49,415 bases of DNA from an uncultured Clostridium sp. (GCA_900555615.1 USMB01000007.1:1-49415); one strand, 5' to 3'; counted from the first letter of the stretch, positions 1 through 9,534 are shown. Numbers and translations: made by a program. Notes: a model not told the origin generated them from the letters alone.

Positions 1-1
1 G

Positions 2-38
2 CGAATATTAGGTACTAAAAAATACTACCTATATTCGA
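2..38. repeat. imperfect hairpin at window edge
   Basis: An imperfect inverted repeat (GAATATTAGGTA against TACCTATATTC with a short A-rich loop) lies upstream of the first gene. It has no T-run, so it may be an operator or the remains of a terminator rather than an active terminator. The left edge of the window cuts off its context. Confidence 0.35.
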
Positions 39-114
39 GCAAAATAAATTTTGCTAATTATTAATGCTACGTAAACTAGCATTAATAAATTTTTATAACA
101 AGGAAGTGACGAAA

Positions 115-738
115 ATGTGGAGAGATTCAGAGCAAGTTCTAGATAGTATTTTTTTATCTTATAATAAAATTTTAAAGAGACTAGATTTATTAGGAATAAC
201 AACTAAACATGGGAAAGAAATAACTCATATGGATTTAAGAAAAGCTATAGATGTTATGCTAAAAAAACATCCAACATGTAGATGGAGAAGTAAAAAAATA
301 AGAAGTAGAAGATATTTTATTTTAGTAGAAGGGTATGACTGGATAAAATATGTGTATTTTGAAAAAGAAAAATCTTTAGTAGATGCTGATGTAGAATTTT
401 TTGAAACCAGAATTAAATTGTATGAAGATTTTTTGAAAGTAGAGCATAATGAAAATTGGTGGAATGAAGATATGGATATAAAACAATTAGAAAAATATTT
501 TAATAGAGCAGAATCTAGTATAAGAAAAGCAATTAAAAAAATGTGTGATAAGGGATTTAGTAATTATAAATATTTAGATAATAATAAAGTTATTATTTCG
601 GGAAAAGGAGTTGAATGGATTTGTAAAAATGTTTTTAAGCAAAAGTATTTAGAGTTATTGGAGAAATACAAAATGAAGCTAACGGAGTTATATATTAAAG
701 CAGGTTATCCTTATGATCATTTTTTTCATAGAAATTAA
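115..738 (+). CDS. hypothetical protein, possibly DNA-binding
   Basis: A 207-residue basic protein that I do not recognise. An in-frame ATG exists at 64, but the start at 115 is preferred because AAGGAAGTGA sits just upstream of it. The N-terminal third is rich in Lys/Arg. The middle (about residues 118-150) reads like a helix-turn-helix-type helical block with a segment resembling DNA-binding winged-helix proteins. There are no signal peptide or membrane segments. It is separated from the downstream operon by a promoter at 765-792. Its upstream neighbour is outside the window. A role as a regulator of the adjacent defence operon is only a guess. Confidence 0.6.
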   Translation: MWRDSEQVLDSIFLSYNKILKRLDLLGITTKHGKEITHMDLRKAIDVMLKKHPTCRWRSKKIRSRRYFILVEGYDWIKYVYFEKEKSLVDADVEFFETRIKLYEDFLKVEHNENWWNEDMDIKQLEKYFNRAESSIRKAIKKMCDKGFSNYKYLDNNKVIISGKGVEWICKNVFKQKYLELLEKYKMKLTELYIKAGYPYDHFFHRN

Positions 739-764
739 AAAACTTTAAAAATACTACAAAAACA

Positions 765-792
765 TTGACTTTTATATGAAAGATAGTATATA
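765..792 (+). promoter_or_regulatory. promoter of the AbrB-helicase-type III RM operon
   Basis: TTGACT at 765-770 and TATATA at 787-792 are separated by 16 bp, about 40 bp before the start codon at 832. This fits a vegetative sigma-A promoter driving the four-gene operon. Confidence 0.6.
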
Positions 793-831
793 TTTATTAG
801 TAAAGAATATAAAGAAAGTAAAGGAGATTTT

Positions 832-1023
832 ATGGACACAAGTTTTTTGAAAAATGCCAAAATAAGTAAAAAAGGACAAGTGACAATTCCAGCAGAAATT
901 AGAAATTTGTTAGGTGTTCAAAGTGGTGATTATATTACTTTTGGAGTGAATGAACAAAATATAGTAATAGTAAATAGAAAAAAAATTAAAATAAAAAATG
1001 AGAAAGTTAAAGAAGGAAGATAA
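832..1023 (+). CDS. AbrB/MazE/SpoVT-family DNA-binding protein
   Basis: A 63-residue protein with a single swapped-hairpin AbrB domain. The motif SKKGQVTIPAEIRNLLGV (about residues 12-29) is the family signature. It is as short as antitoxin-type members and lacks the longer C-terminal half of Bacillus AbrB. The ribosome site AAAGGAG precedes the ATG. It is the first gene of an operon: its stop codon is one base before the start of the helicase-nuclease gene. No toxin partner of MazF type is adjacent, so it more likely autoregulates the helicase-restriction operon than acts as an antitoxin. The domain is clear; the regulatory role is inferred from position. Confidence 0.85.
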   Translation: MDTSFLKNAKISKKGQVTIPAEIRNLLGVQSGDYITFGVNEQNIVIVNRKKIKIKNEKVKEGR

Positions 1024-1024
1024 A

Positions 1025-3895
1025 ATGTTAGGATTAGAGAATGCAACAGAAAGTCAAAAAGAAGCCATTACAACAACGGAAGGTCCACTATTAATTATTG
1101 CTGGGCCAGGAACAGGAAAAACATTTACATTGGTAGAAAGAACTATTTATTTAATTGCAGAAAAAGGGGTAAAACCAGAAAATATTATGATAGCTACTTT
1201 TACAGAAAAAGCAGCAAAAGAAATTATAACAAGAATAACTAATGAATTAGATAAATTAGATATGTATGTAAATATCAATGAAATGTATATAGGAACATTC
1301 CACTCTATATGTTTAAGAATTTTAAAAGAAAATATAGAATATACTAATTTGAAAAAAAATTATAGAATGATAGACGAATTTGAACAAGAATATTTGATTT
1401 ATCAAAATATGAGAAAGTTTGAAAAAATAGAAAATTTTAATTTGTTACATCAAACTCAAATAAGTGGATGGAGAATGTCTCAATATTTGGCAGATTATAT
1501 TAATAATGTTAGTGAAGAATTGGTTGATGTACAATTGCTTTTAAATGACGAAAAACCAGATATAAAAGCAATAGGCGAAGTAATTAATTTATATAATGAA
1601 ATAATTTCTAAATCTAATTATATTGATTTTACACATATTCAAACAGAAACATATGAATTATTTAATAATAATCCAGAAGTGTTGAAAAAGTTAAATGAAA
1701 AAATTAAATATGTTATGATTGATGAATATCAAGATACAAACTATGTACAGGAACGATTAACTTTTATGTTAGCAGGTAAAGAACAAAATATTTGTGTTGT
1801 TGGAGATGATGATCAAGGACTATATAGATTTAGAGGGGCAACAATAAGAAACATAATAGAATTTCCTGAAAAATTTGAACATAAAACTTGTAAAAAAATT
1901 AAATTGGAAATTAATTATAGGTCAGAGCAAGGAATAATAAATTTTTATAACAATTGGATGAAAGCAACAAATGGTGAAAATTTTAATTTTGAATGGGGAA
2001 AATATAGATTTGACAAAAGGATAACACCAGGAAGAAAAGATATTACAACTTTGCCAACAGTAATGAAAGTAACTTCTAAAGATAATGAAGAAGAATGGAA
2101 AAAAGAAATATTAAAATTTATAAAATATTTAAAAGATAAAAATATAATCAATAATTATAATCAAATCGCAATGCTATTTAATTCTGTAAGAGGAGATAAA
2201 GTTGTTGAATTAGCAAATTATCTGGAGGAAAATGGAATAAATGTATATTCTCCAAGATCAAATATGTTCTTTGATAGAAAAGAAATAAAATGTATAATAG
2301 GTTCGCTATTGCTAACTTTTCCACAATATTTAATAAAATTGAAGAATAGATCTTTTAAGTTGAATAATGAAGGACTATTTACATATTATGAGGAGTGTAT
2401 AAAAACAGTAGAAGAATATATTCATAAAGACGAACAATTGAAATTATTTATAAGAAATTCAGGAATAAGTCATATGAATCTATTTTCAAATACAGATTAT
2501 GCTTTTACTGGTTTAGTATATAAATTGTTTGAGTTTGAACCTTTTAGAGAATTTTTAAATATAGACTTGAATAATGGTTTAGTAGATCAAAGGCCTATAA
2601 GAAATATTTCAATTTTTACACAAATGATTGCTAGATTTGATTATTTACAACATATAGATGTATTTACACCTAAAAGAATAATAAATGATGTAGAAACATT
2701 TTTTAATACATACTTAAGATTTCTGGTTGATGGAGGAATGGGAGAATATGAAGATGAAACAGAATATGCTCCAAGTGGTTGTATTACTTTTTCAACAATA
2801 CATCAGTCTAAAGGAATGGAATTTCCAATTGTAATTGTAGATTCTCTAGGAAATGTACCAAGAGATAGGAATAATGCAAGATTGAATGAAATAGAAGAAA
2901 AATATTATCATAGAAAGGCATTTGAACCAAAGGAATATATTAAATATTTTGATTTTTGGAGATTATATTACACAGCATTTTCTAGAGCACAGAATTTATT
3001 AGTATTGACATGCAATGAAAAGAGTGAAGGAAGAAAACAACCAAGTTATTATTTCAAACAAATATATGAAGAGTTACCAGAATATACAAATGAAAGTATT
3101 AAATTAGAAAATATAAAAATAAGTGATATAAAACCTGTAAATATAAAAAATACATATTCTTTCACATCACATATTGCAGTATATGAAAATTGTGCGCTAC
3201 AATATAAATTTTTGAAAGAATTAGGTTTTTCACCAGTCAGAATAGGTGCAACAATATTTGGTCAATTAATACATCAGACCATAGAAGATATTCATAAGTC
3301 TGCCATAAAGAAAGAATATGAAAAAATTAATAGAGATAATATAAAAATATGGTTTGACACTAATTACGAAGCAATTTCAAAATCTCAACATTCATATTTA
3401 GGAAAACCACAATTAGATGTGGCACTAGAGCAAGTGATAAGATATGCAGAAAAGCAAAGTGAGAATTGGAAGAAAATACAAGACGCAGAAGTAGAAATTG
3501 GATTAGTTAAACCAAATTATATTTTAAATGGAGTTGTAGATTTAATAGAAGGAAATGAAAAAACTGTTGAGATTGTAGACTTTAAGTCGGAAAAGAAGCC
3601 AGATATATTTTCTGATTCCGAAAAATTGGAAAAATACAAAAGACAATTACAAATATATGCATATTTAATTGAAAAAAAGATTGGTAAAAAAGTTAGCAAA
3701 ATGCATTTATACTATACTGGAGAAAAAAACGGAATACCAACCATAACTTTTGAAAATAGAGAGTCGGATATAGAAGAAACAATAAAAGAATTTGAAAAAG
3801 TTGTTAATAAAATAGAAAACAAAGATTTTAAACAGAAATCAAAGTCACAAACAATATGCGACAACTGTGACTTGAGATTCTTTTGTAAAAAATAA
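1025..3895 (+). CDS. UvrD/PcrA-like helicase fused to PD-(D/E)XK Fe-S nuclease
   Basis: A 956-residue superfamily 1A helicase joined to a C-terminal nuclease. Helicase motifs are visible in order: Walker A AGPGTGKT (26-33), Walker B DEYQD (233-237), motif III GDDDQ with FRG (about 260-270), NYRS, motif V HQSKGMEF (about 593) and motif VI YTAFSRA (about 647). The nuclease shows GVVD (D839) and IVDFKSEK (D852, K854). Cys723 together with Cys945, Cys948 and Cys954 matches the CxnCx2Cx5C iron-sulphur clamp of AddB and Cas4. An alternative start at 998 overlaps the previous gene; 1025 is chosen because AAGAAGGAAGA precedes it. It lies directly upstream of type III modification and restriction genes. 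End resection or processing of cleaved foreign DNA is inferred. Confidence 0.88.
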   Translation: MLGLENATESQKEAITTTEGPLLIIAGPGTGKTFTLVERTIYLIAEKGVKPENIMIATFTEKAAKEIITRITNELDKLDMYVNINEMYIGTFHSICLRILKENIEYTNLKKNYRMIDEFEQEYLIYQNMRKFEKIENFNLLHQTQISGWRMSQYLADYINNVSEELVDVQLLLNDEKPDIKAIGEVINLYNEIISKSNYIDFTHIQTETYELFNNNPEVLKKLNEKIKYVMIDEYQDTNYVQERLTFMLAGKEQNICVVGDDDQGLYRFRGATIRNIIEFPEKFEHKTCKKIKLEINYRSEQGIINFYNNWMKATNGENFNFEWGKYRFDKRITPGRKDITTLPTVMKVTSKDNEEEWKKEILKFIKYLKDKNIINNYNQIAMLFNSVRGDKVVELANYLEENGINVYSPRSNMFFDRKEIKCIIGSLLLTFPQYLIKLKNRSFKLNNEGLFTYYEECIKTVEEYIHKDEQLKLFIRNSGISHMNLFSNTDYAFTGLVYKLFEFEPFREFLNIDLNNGLVDQRPIRNISIFTQMIARFDYLQHIDVFTPKRIINDVETFFNTYLRFLVDGGMGEYEDETEYAPSGCITFSTIHQSKGMEFPIVIVDSLGNVPRDRNNARLNEIEEKYYHRKAFEPKEYIKYFDFWRLYYTAFSRAQNLLVLTCNEKSEGRKQPSYYFKQIYEELPEYTNESIKLENIKISDIKPVNIKNTYSFTSHIAVYENCALQYKFLKELGFSPVRIGATIFGQLIHQTIEDIHKSAIKKEYEKINRDNIKIWFDTNYEAISKSQHSYLGKPQLDVALEQVIRYAEKQSENWKKIQDAEVEIGLVKPNYILNGVVDLIEGNEKTVEIVDFKSEKKPDIFSDSEKLEKYKRQLQIYAYLIEKKIGKKVSKMHLYYTGEKNGIPTITFENRESDIEETIKEFEKVVNKIENKDFKQKSKSQTICDNCDLRFFCKK

Positions 3896-3906
3896 GGGGG
3901 CAAAAA

Positions 3907-5670
3907 ATGAGTGATTTTGAATTTGAAAGAATAAATACAATAAAAGGGTATCCTGAATTACATTGGACAGGTAAAAGGCCATATAGAGGAACAAACTATT
4001 ATCCAGTACAGTTAAAAGAAAAATATGGTGAAATGAAAGATGACTGGATAAACAAAATATTCTGGGGAGATAATCTTCAAGTAATGAGTCATATGCTAAG
4101 GGAATATAGGGGTAAAATAGATTTAATATATATAGATCCACCATTTGATAGTAAGATGGATTATAAGAAAAAAATAAAAATAAAGGGTAAAGAAGTATTA
4201 AATGACAACAATTCATTTGAAGAAAAACAGTATGGAGATATATGGAGTAATGATGAATACTTACAATTTATGTTTGAAAGATTAACAATAATGAGAGAAT
4301 TATTATCTGAGAAAGGAAGTATTTATGTACATTGTGATTACCATAAATCACACCATATTCGTTGTATGCTGGATCAGGTTTTTGGACTTGGAGCAGCCAT
4401 AGATAATAATGCACCGGGATTTAGGGGAGAAATAATATGGGATAAAGGATTTAGAGGTACTGAAAGCAAAAATATTTTTCAAAGAACACATGATACTATT
4501 TTTTGGTATAGTAAATCTTCTGAATGGATATGGAATCAGATTTTTGAAGAGTATAAAGATAAGAAAATGTCCAGATATAATAAAGTGGATGAAGATGGGA
4601 GAAGATACGCTTTAATTAAGAGAACAAGGACGGATGGAACAGTTTATTATGGAAAAACATATTTTAATGAAGAAGGTAAAAAAATAGAAGATGTAATTTT
4701 TGAACCAATTATGGCTTCAACAGATTCTGAAAGAACAGATTATCCTACACAGAAACCAGAAGATTTAATAGAAAGATTTATAAAAGCCTCATCAAGCCCA
4801 GGAGATATAGTTTTTGATGGATTTATTGGGTCAGGGACAACTTTAGCTGTAGCAATGAAATTAGGAAGAAAATTCATTGGAGCAGATATAAATTTAGGAG
4901 CAATCCAAACAACAACTAAAAGATTAATAAATGTAGCGAATGAATTAAAAGAAGATAATGAAAAATATACGGGATTTGAAGTTTATAATGTAAATAATTA
5001 TGATTTCTTTAGAAATCCAGTAGAGGCTAAAGATTTATTAATAGATGCATTAGGAATTCAAAAATTTGATGGAAATAATGTTTATGACGGAGAATTAGAT
5101 GGAAGAATGATAAAAATAATGCCAGTAAATAGAATAACTACTAAATCAGATTTAGAAGAACTAAAAGCCAATCTTCCATATCAAAAATTTGAAAAAAGAA
5201 AAGCTGAAAATCCATTAGATCCTGTTGAAAGAATAACTATAGTTTGTATGGGGCATGAACCAGATGTAAAACCATCGCTTGAACAGGACTTAAATAATTA
5301 TAATATAGATATTGAAATATTAGATATTTTAAAAGATAAATCCGATTTACAATTCAAACGTGATTCAGAAGCTGTTATTGACATAGAGGAAAATAAATTG
5401 ATAATAAAAGAATTTTATCCAATGAATTTATTACAAAAATTAAGCCTACAAAAAGAATATATCGAGGATTGGAAACAGATGGTTGAATCAGTAATGATAG
5501 ATTGGAATTATGATGGAGCAGTAATGGAACCTAAAGAGATAGATATTGCAGAAAAAAATGAATTGGTAAAAGGGGAATATGATATACCTGAAAATGCAAC
5601 AAATATAAAAATTAAAATTACAGATTTGTTATCAGAAACATATGAAAAGGAGATTAAGATAAATGAGTAA
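3907..5670 (+). CDS. mod: type III DNA adenine methyltransferase (Mod subunit)
   Basis: A 587-residue site-specific N6-adenine methyltransferase of the beta class. The catalytic motif IV is D77-P-P-F, followed much later by the SAM-binding motif DGFIGSGTT (304-312). That order is the one seen in type III Mod subunits. The region between and after them, up to residue 587, should hold the target-recognition and Res-contact parts. It starts 11 bp after the helicase-nuclease stop, with GGGGGC upstream, and overlaps the Res gene by 8 bp, so Mod and Res are translationally coupled. It would set the asymmetric recognition site of the system and methylate one strand. The specificity cannot be read from the sequence. 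Confidence 0.9.
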   Translation: MSDFEFERINTIKGYPELHWTGKRPYRGTNYYPVQLKEKYGEMKDDWINKIFWGDNLQVMSHMLREYRGKIDLIYIDPPFDSKMDYKKKIKIKGKEVLNDNNSFEEKQYGDIWSNDEYLQFMFERLTIMRELLSEKGSIYVHCDYHKSHHIRCMLDQVFGLGAAIDNNAPGFRGEIIWDKGFRGTESKNIFQRTHDTIFWYSKSSEWIWNQIFEEYKDKKMSRYNKVDEDGRRYALIKRTRTDGTVYYGKTYFNEEGKKIEDVIFEPIMASTDSERTDYPTQKPEDLIERFIKASSSPGDIVFDGFIGSGTTLAVAMKLGRKFIGADINLGAIQTTTKRLINVANELKEDNEKYTGFEVYNVNNYDFFRNPVEAKDLLIDALGIQKFDGNNVYDGELDGRMIKIMPVNRITTKSDLEELKANLPYQKFEKRKAENPLDPVERITIVCMGHEPDVKPSLEQDLNNYNIDIEILDILKDKSDLQFKRDSEAVIDIEENKLIIKEFYPMNLLQKLSLQKEYIEDWKQMVESVMIDWNYDGAVMEPKEIDIAEKNELVKGEYDIPENATNIKIKITDLLSETYEKEIKINE

Positions 5671-8323
5671 AAATATGAATTTACAAACATCTTTTTTTCA
5701 AGCATTAAGATTTTTCTATGAAACAAATAAAAAATTGATAAAAAGAAGTTATAAAGATTTAACAAAGAAATATTTAGATTATAATGATAAAGAATGTAAC
5801 CCAGATGCTTTTTTAAGAAGACCACAATTTGAAGCATTAGAAATGTATATATTTCTCAAGGAGTATTTAAATAATCAATCTGTAAGTGAAATTTTTAAGG
5901 ATTGGATGGAGAAAAAAGGGTGCTTTTCTGATAGTAAGTTAAAAATTGGTGAAAATAATCAGATAGATATTTTTGAATATTCAACAAAAGAATATAAAGA
6001 AGTATATGAAATGTTAATAAAATATAAAGAGGTCTATTCAAATTATATATTCGCACTTACAATGGGGTTGGGTAAAACAATACTTATGGCCACATGCATA
6101 TTTTATGAATTTCTATTAGCAAATAAATATCCAACAGATCCAAGATTTTGCCACAATGCATTGGTATTTTCACCAGATAAAACTGTACTTCAATCATTAA
6201 AAGAAATACAAACTTTTGATAAATCAAAAGTAATTCCAAAAGAGTATGTAAGGATATTAGATAGTAATATTAAATTCCATTTTTTAGAAGAGACAGGAAC
6301 AACATTAAATACATTAGATGATTCTGACTTTAATGTTATTATATCTAATAATCAAAAAATAATATTGAGAAAAAAACACACAGAAGATACTCCAACTCAA
6401 ATACTCTTTAGTGATAATGATAGAAAAAGTGATATAGATGATATTTTTTCGGAGTTATATGGTGTAGAACAACATATGGGAGAAGGAGATTTGATATTCA
6501 ATCAAAGATTTGAAAAAATAACAAGATTAAGTCAGCTTGGAATATATGTTGATGAGGCTCATCATTTATTTGGAAAGCAATTGGATAAAGATTTGTATGA
6601 TAAAGGAAAAAGTAGCTTAAGAACAACTATTAATATATTGGCGAATAGATTAAACCAAAAAGGTAGTAGAGTTGTAGCGTGCTATAATTATACTGGAACA
6701 CCTTATGTTGGAAATAATATATTACCAGAAGTAGTTTATTCATATGGTTTAAAAGAATCAATAGCAAACGGATACCTAAAAGATGCCGAGCCACAAGCAT
6801 TTGAAAATGTAAAAAATGAAACATTTATTAGAACAGTAGTAAAAGATTTCTGGAATACGTTTGGTGAAAAAAGATATGAAAATATGTTACCAAAACTAGC
6901 TATTTATGGTAGTGAAATTAAAGAGGTTGAAGAAGAGATTGTGCCAACATTAGAAAAAGTATTAGAAGAACTAAATATTTCAAGAGAAAAAATACTTATA
7001 AATGTTGGAGATAGTAAGTTGACTAAAGACAATGATATTAACGAGTTTAATAATTTAGATACAGAAAGAAGTAATAAACAATTTATAATCTTGGTTGGGA
7101 AAGGAAAAGAAGGTTGGAATTGTCGTTCTTTATTTGGAGTTGCATTATATAGGAGTCCGGATTCTTCAATATTTGTTTTACAAGCTACTATGAGATGCTT
7201 AAGAAAAATTACTAATATTCAACAAACTGCATCGGTTTATTTATCTAAAGAAAATTATGAAGTTTTAGATAATGAATTAAATAAGAATTTTAAAATGTCA
7301 GTTAAGGATATAAAGAACAAGGAAAATGGCGGTAAAGTAACATATGAAGTAAAGGTAGTTCCACCACCAAGATATATAAAAATAAAAAATTTGAGACATA
7401 ATTATAATTTAGTAAAAAAATATAATGAGGACAATGATATAAATCTAGAATTAGATAGAATTGATTTAGAAAAATATAAATCAAAAATAATAAAGAAAGA
7501 TAGTCTAACAGATTCAAGAGTAGCTAAAGTAAAGGAAATGGATTCTTCAGAGGAAAATATAAAATATAGTGAAATAATGTTGTACAGTGAAATATCTAGA
7601 TATATAGGTGATTTAAAATGTACAGAAATAAAGAAGATATTAAAAAATAATATAAAAGATGTTATTGAAATAGTTAGTAAATATAATCAAATTTTATATG
7701 ATTGGATTATTCCTAAAATAGTAGATTTTGCATATGAATTAGAAAAAACAACAAAAACAGAAGATAAAGAAGTTATATTATTAAAAGAACCAGAAGAAGA
7801 ATATTATACCTTTAAAGCAAAACCAGAATTAGTCATAACAAATGAAGATTTACAGATTTTAGGAGTGAAAAACAAGAGTTTTCATGCAGATACATATTGC
7901 TTTGATTCAAAGCCAGAAAAGGAATTATTTTTACAATACATCAAGAATAAAAAAATAAAAGAAATTTATTTTACGGGAATGTTTACAAATGCATCTCAAA
8001 CAGATTTTTATATACAATATATTGATCCAGATTCTAATTCTTTAAGAAAGTATTATCCGGATTTTATAGCTAAATTTGAGAATGATACATATGAAATTAT
8101 AGAAGTAAAAGGTGATAATAAAATAGATGATGCTGTTGTAAATGCTAAGAAAAATGCAGCGTTAGAAATTGCATCAGAGAGTAAAATGAAATATACTATT
8201 TATAAATCAAGTACGATAATGAGTGAAAATGTTTTAGACAATGAAATTAAATATACACAAGAAGAAATAGAAAGTGATATATTAAAAGTAGCAGAAGAAA
8301 GCGAAGAATATAAGTATGATTAG
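5663..8323 (+). CDS. res: type III restriction enzyme Res subunit
   Basis: An 886-residue superfamily 2 translocase-nuclease. Visible are Walker A in TMGLGKT (about 133-139), the DEAH box at residue 297, a late helicase motif around KGKEGWNCRS with QATMRCLR, and a C-terminal PD-(D/E)XK nuclease: YYPDF with D800 followed by EVKGD with E814 and K816. This domain order is that of type III Res proteins, which cut DNA with the Mod subunit after ATP-driven scanning between head-to-head sites. It overlaps mod by 8 bp. A hairpin at 8322-8342 follows the stop codon. All catalytic motifs look intact, so the enzyme is likely active. Confidence 0.9.
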   Translation: MSKNMNLQTSFFQALRFFYETNKKLIKRSYKDLTKKYLDYNDKECNPDAFLRRPQFEALEMYIFLKEYLNNQSVSEIFKDWMEKKGCFSDSKLKIGENNQIDIFEYSTKEYKEVYEMLIKYKEVYSNYIFALTMGLGKTILMATCIFYEFLLANKYPTDPRFCHNALVFSPDKTVLQSLKEIQTFDKSKVIPKEYVRILDSNIKFHFLEETGTTLNTLDDSDFNVIISNNQKIILRKKHTEDTPTQILFSDNDRKSDIDDIFSELYGVEQHMGEGDLIFNQRFEKITRLSQLGIYVDEAHHLFGKQLDKDLYDKGKSSLRTTINILANRLNQKGSRVVACYNYTGTPYVGNNILPEVVYSYGLKESIANGYLKDAEPQAFENVKNETFIRTVVKDFWNTFGEKRYENMLPKLAIYGSEIKEVEEEIVPTLEKVLEELNISREKILINVGDSKLTKDNDINEFNNLDTERSNKQFIILVGKGKEGWNCRSLFGVALYRSPDSSIFVLQATMRCLRKITNIQQTASVYLSKENYEVLDNELNKNFKMSVKDIKNKENGGKVTYEVKVVPPPRYIKIKNLRHNYNLVKKYNEDNDINLELDRIDLEKYKSKIIKKDSLTDSRVAKVKEMDSSEENIKYSEIMLYSEISRYIGDLKCTEIKKILKNNIKDVIEIVSKYNQILYDWIIPKIVDFAYELEKTTKTEDKEVILLKEPEEEYYTFKAKPELVITNEDLQILGVKNKSFHADTYCFDSKPEKELFLQYIKNKKIKEIYFTGMFTNASQTDFYIQYIDPDSNSLRKYYPDFIAKFENDTYEIIEVKGDNKIDDAVVNAKKNAALEIASESKMKYTIYKSSTIMSENVLDNEIKYTQEEIESDILKVAEESEEYKYD

Positions 8324-8342
8324 AGATACATTTTGTATCTCT
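8322..8342 (+). terminator. hairpin after res
   Basis: AGAGATACA (8322-8330) and TGTATCTCT (8334-8342) form a perfect 9-bp stem with a TTT loop. The tail is A/T-rich but lacks a clean T-run, so termination may be incomplete. Confidence 0.5.
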
Positions 8343-8362
8343 AATTAAATTTAAAAAAATAC

Positions 8363-8390
8363 TTGACAAACAATAGAAAAAAATGATAAC
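8363..8390 (+). promoter_or_regulatory. promoter of the XRE-ImmA pair
   Basis: TTGACA at 8363-8368 and GATAAC at 8385-8390 with a 16-bp spacer lie about 45 bp before the XRE start codon. A palindromic operator begins at the last base of the -10 element. Confidence 0.6.
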
Positions 8391-8413
8391 ATGTAAGCAT
8401 ACAAGCTGACATG
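8390..8413. promoter_or_regulatory. palindromic operator for the XRE repressor
   Basis: CATGTAAGC (8390-8398) and GCTGACATG (8405-8413) form an inverted repeat with one mismatch and a 6-bp centre. It overlaps the -10/+1 region of the promoter of the XRE gene. Its size and place fit a binding site for the dimeric XRE protein encoded just downstream (autorepression). Confidence 0.6.
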
Positions 8414-8433
8414 CAATTGAAAGGGGAATAAAT

Positions 8434-8772
8434 ATGAATATAACATTTGGTGAATATTTAACCAATAAAAGAAAAGAAAAAGAAATGTCCTTAAGAATGT
8501 TAGCAAAAGAACTTGACATATCACCAGCATATTTAAGTGATGTGGAAAACAATAGAAGAAATGCTTTATCATATGAAAAACTACAAAAAGTTATTGAAAT
8601 ATTAAAATTAGATGAAGAAGAACAAAGAGAATTATATGATTTAGCAGGAAAAGCAAAAGATACAATTCCAGCAGATGTAGAAGAATTTGTTAAAGAAAAT
8701 TTACAAGTTATTACACTGCTAAGGGATATGAAAAGAAACAAGAAAGATGGTGATGAAAATAAGAAAAAGTAA
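8434..8772 (+). CDS. XRE-family helix-turn-helix regulator
   Basis: A 112-residue protein with an N-terminal Cro/C1-type helix-turn-helix: EYLTNKRKEKEMSLRMLAKE and LDISPAYLSDVENNRRN (about residues 7-42). The remaining C-terminal part is charged and helical. AAAGGGG lies upstream of the ATG. It overlaps the ImmA/IrrE gene by 26 bp. In ICEBs1 and many prophages, an XRE repressor of this kind is cleaved by its ImmA partner to relieve repression; the same pairing here suggests a stress- or invasion-responsive switch. A palindrome at 8390-8413 is its probable operator. What else it controls is not visible, although the ubiquitin-like operon lies just downstream. Confidence 0.85.
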   Translation: MNITFGEYLTNKRKEKEMSLRMLAKELDISPAYLSDVENNRRNALSYEKLQKVIEILKLDEEEQRELYDLAGKAKDTIPADVEEFVKENLQVITLLRDMKRNKKDGDENKKK

Positions 8773-9484
8773 AATATTATGTAAAGGTGATATAGACAAT
8801 GAAGCTATTAGATTTCTGGAAGAATATTCACCTAATTCATTGCAAGAGTTAAATATTATTGATTTAGAAAGCATTGCAGAATTTAAATTGAATTTAAAAA
8901 TTGAATACCAAAAATTAGATGAAAATGGTGATTTATTAGGTATGACAATATTTAAAACTGGATATGTTGATGTGATTAATGAGGATAGTACAAATTGTAA
9001 GAAGAAATTTGAAAAAGGAACTATTATCTTGAATGAAATACTGATTAATGACTTGAAGCTACAAGGAAGATATCAATTTACATTAGCACATGAATTGGGA
9101 CATTGGATTTTACATAGAAAAGAATTTATAGAAGATGAAAATCAAATAAATTTATTTGATATTATAGGAGATATAACAGATAATGATTGCATAAAGTGTT
9201 TAAATAGAGATGTAGTTGATAATAAAGTTATTGCAGGTGGATTAAAAACAGATTTGGATTGGCTAGAATGGCAAGCAAATTATTTTGGAGCATCAATATT
9301 GATGCCTAGAAGATTAATAAAGCAATATTATTCAGAAAATTATAATAATAAGGATATAAAACAAATGGTAAAAGAAATATCTGAAACTTGTGGAGTTTCT
9401 AAACAAGCAGCTGAAATAAGAATAAAAGATACAAATGATGATAAAAGTATTAAGAATCAGTTAGTTATGGAAGACATAAAATAA
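8747..9484 (+). CDS. ImmA/IrrE-family metallopeptidase
   Basis: A 245-residue zinc protease of the ImmA/IrrE (COG2856) family. The active-site helix AHELGHWILH contains HExxH (H115, E116, H119), and the following WLEWQANYFGASILMP block is the second family signature, with the third zinc ligand expected there. The start could equally be the ATG at 8753. It overlaps the XRE gene, its likely substrate. Cleavage of the XRE repressor to derepress target genes is known for ImmA of ICEBs1 and is inferred here. A hairpin at 9489-9519 follows the stop codon. Confidence 0.87.
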   Translation: MVMKIRKSKILCKGDIDNEAIRFLEEYSPNSLQELNIIDLESIAEFKLNLKIEYQKLDENGDLLGMTIFKTGYVDVINEDSTNCKKKFEKGTIILNEILINDLKLQGRYQFTLAHELGHWILHRKEFIEDENQINLFDIIGDITDNDCIKCLNRDVVDNKVIAGGLKTDLDWLEWQANYFGASILMPRRLIKQYYSENYNNKDIKQMVKEISETCGVSKQAAEIRIKDTNDDKSIKNQLVMEDIK

Positions 9485-9488
9485 AAAA

Positions 9489-9519
9489 GAAAAAAGCTAG
9501 ATTAGGCCCTAACTTTTTT
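9489..9519 (+). terminator. hairpin after the ImmA/IrrE gene
   Basis: An A-run plus G is paired with CTTTTTT, and an inner TTAGG/CCTAA stem closes the hairpin with a bulge. The descending arm ends in a T-run, which is consistent with an intrinsic terminator. Confidence 0.55.
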
Positions 9520-9534
9520 CAAAAAACTTACAGC

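Noticed and set aside
832..1023. AbrB-like protein as antitoxin of a MazEF-type pair
   Set aside because: No toxin gene is next to it; the following gene is a helicase-nuclease read as part of a restriction operon.
3845..4216. Long minus-strand ORFs opposite the helicase, mod and res genes
   Set aside because: They mirror AT-rich coding sequence, give Leu/Phe/Tyr-rich proteins without ribosome sites, and overlap genes with clear motifs.
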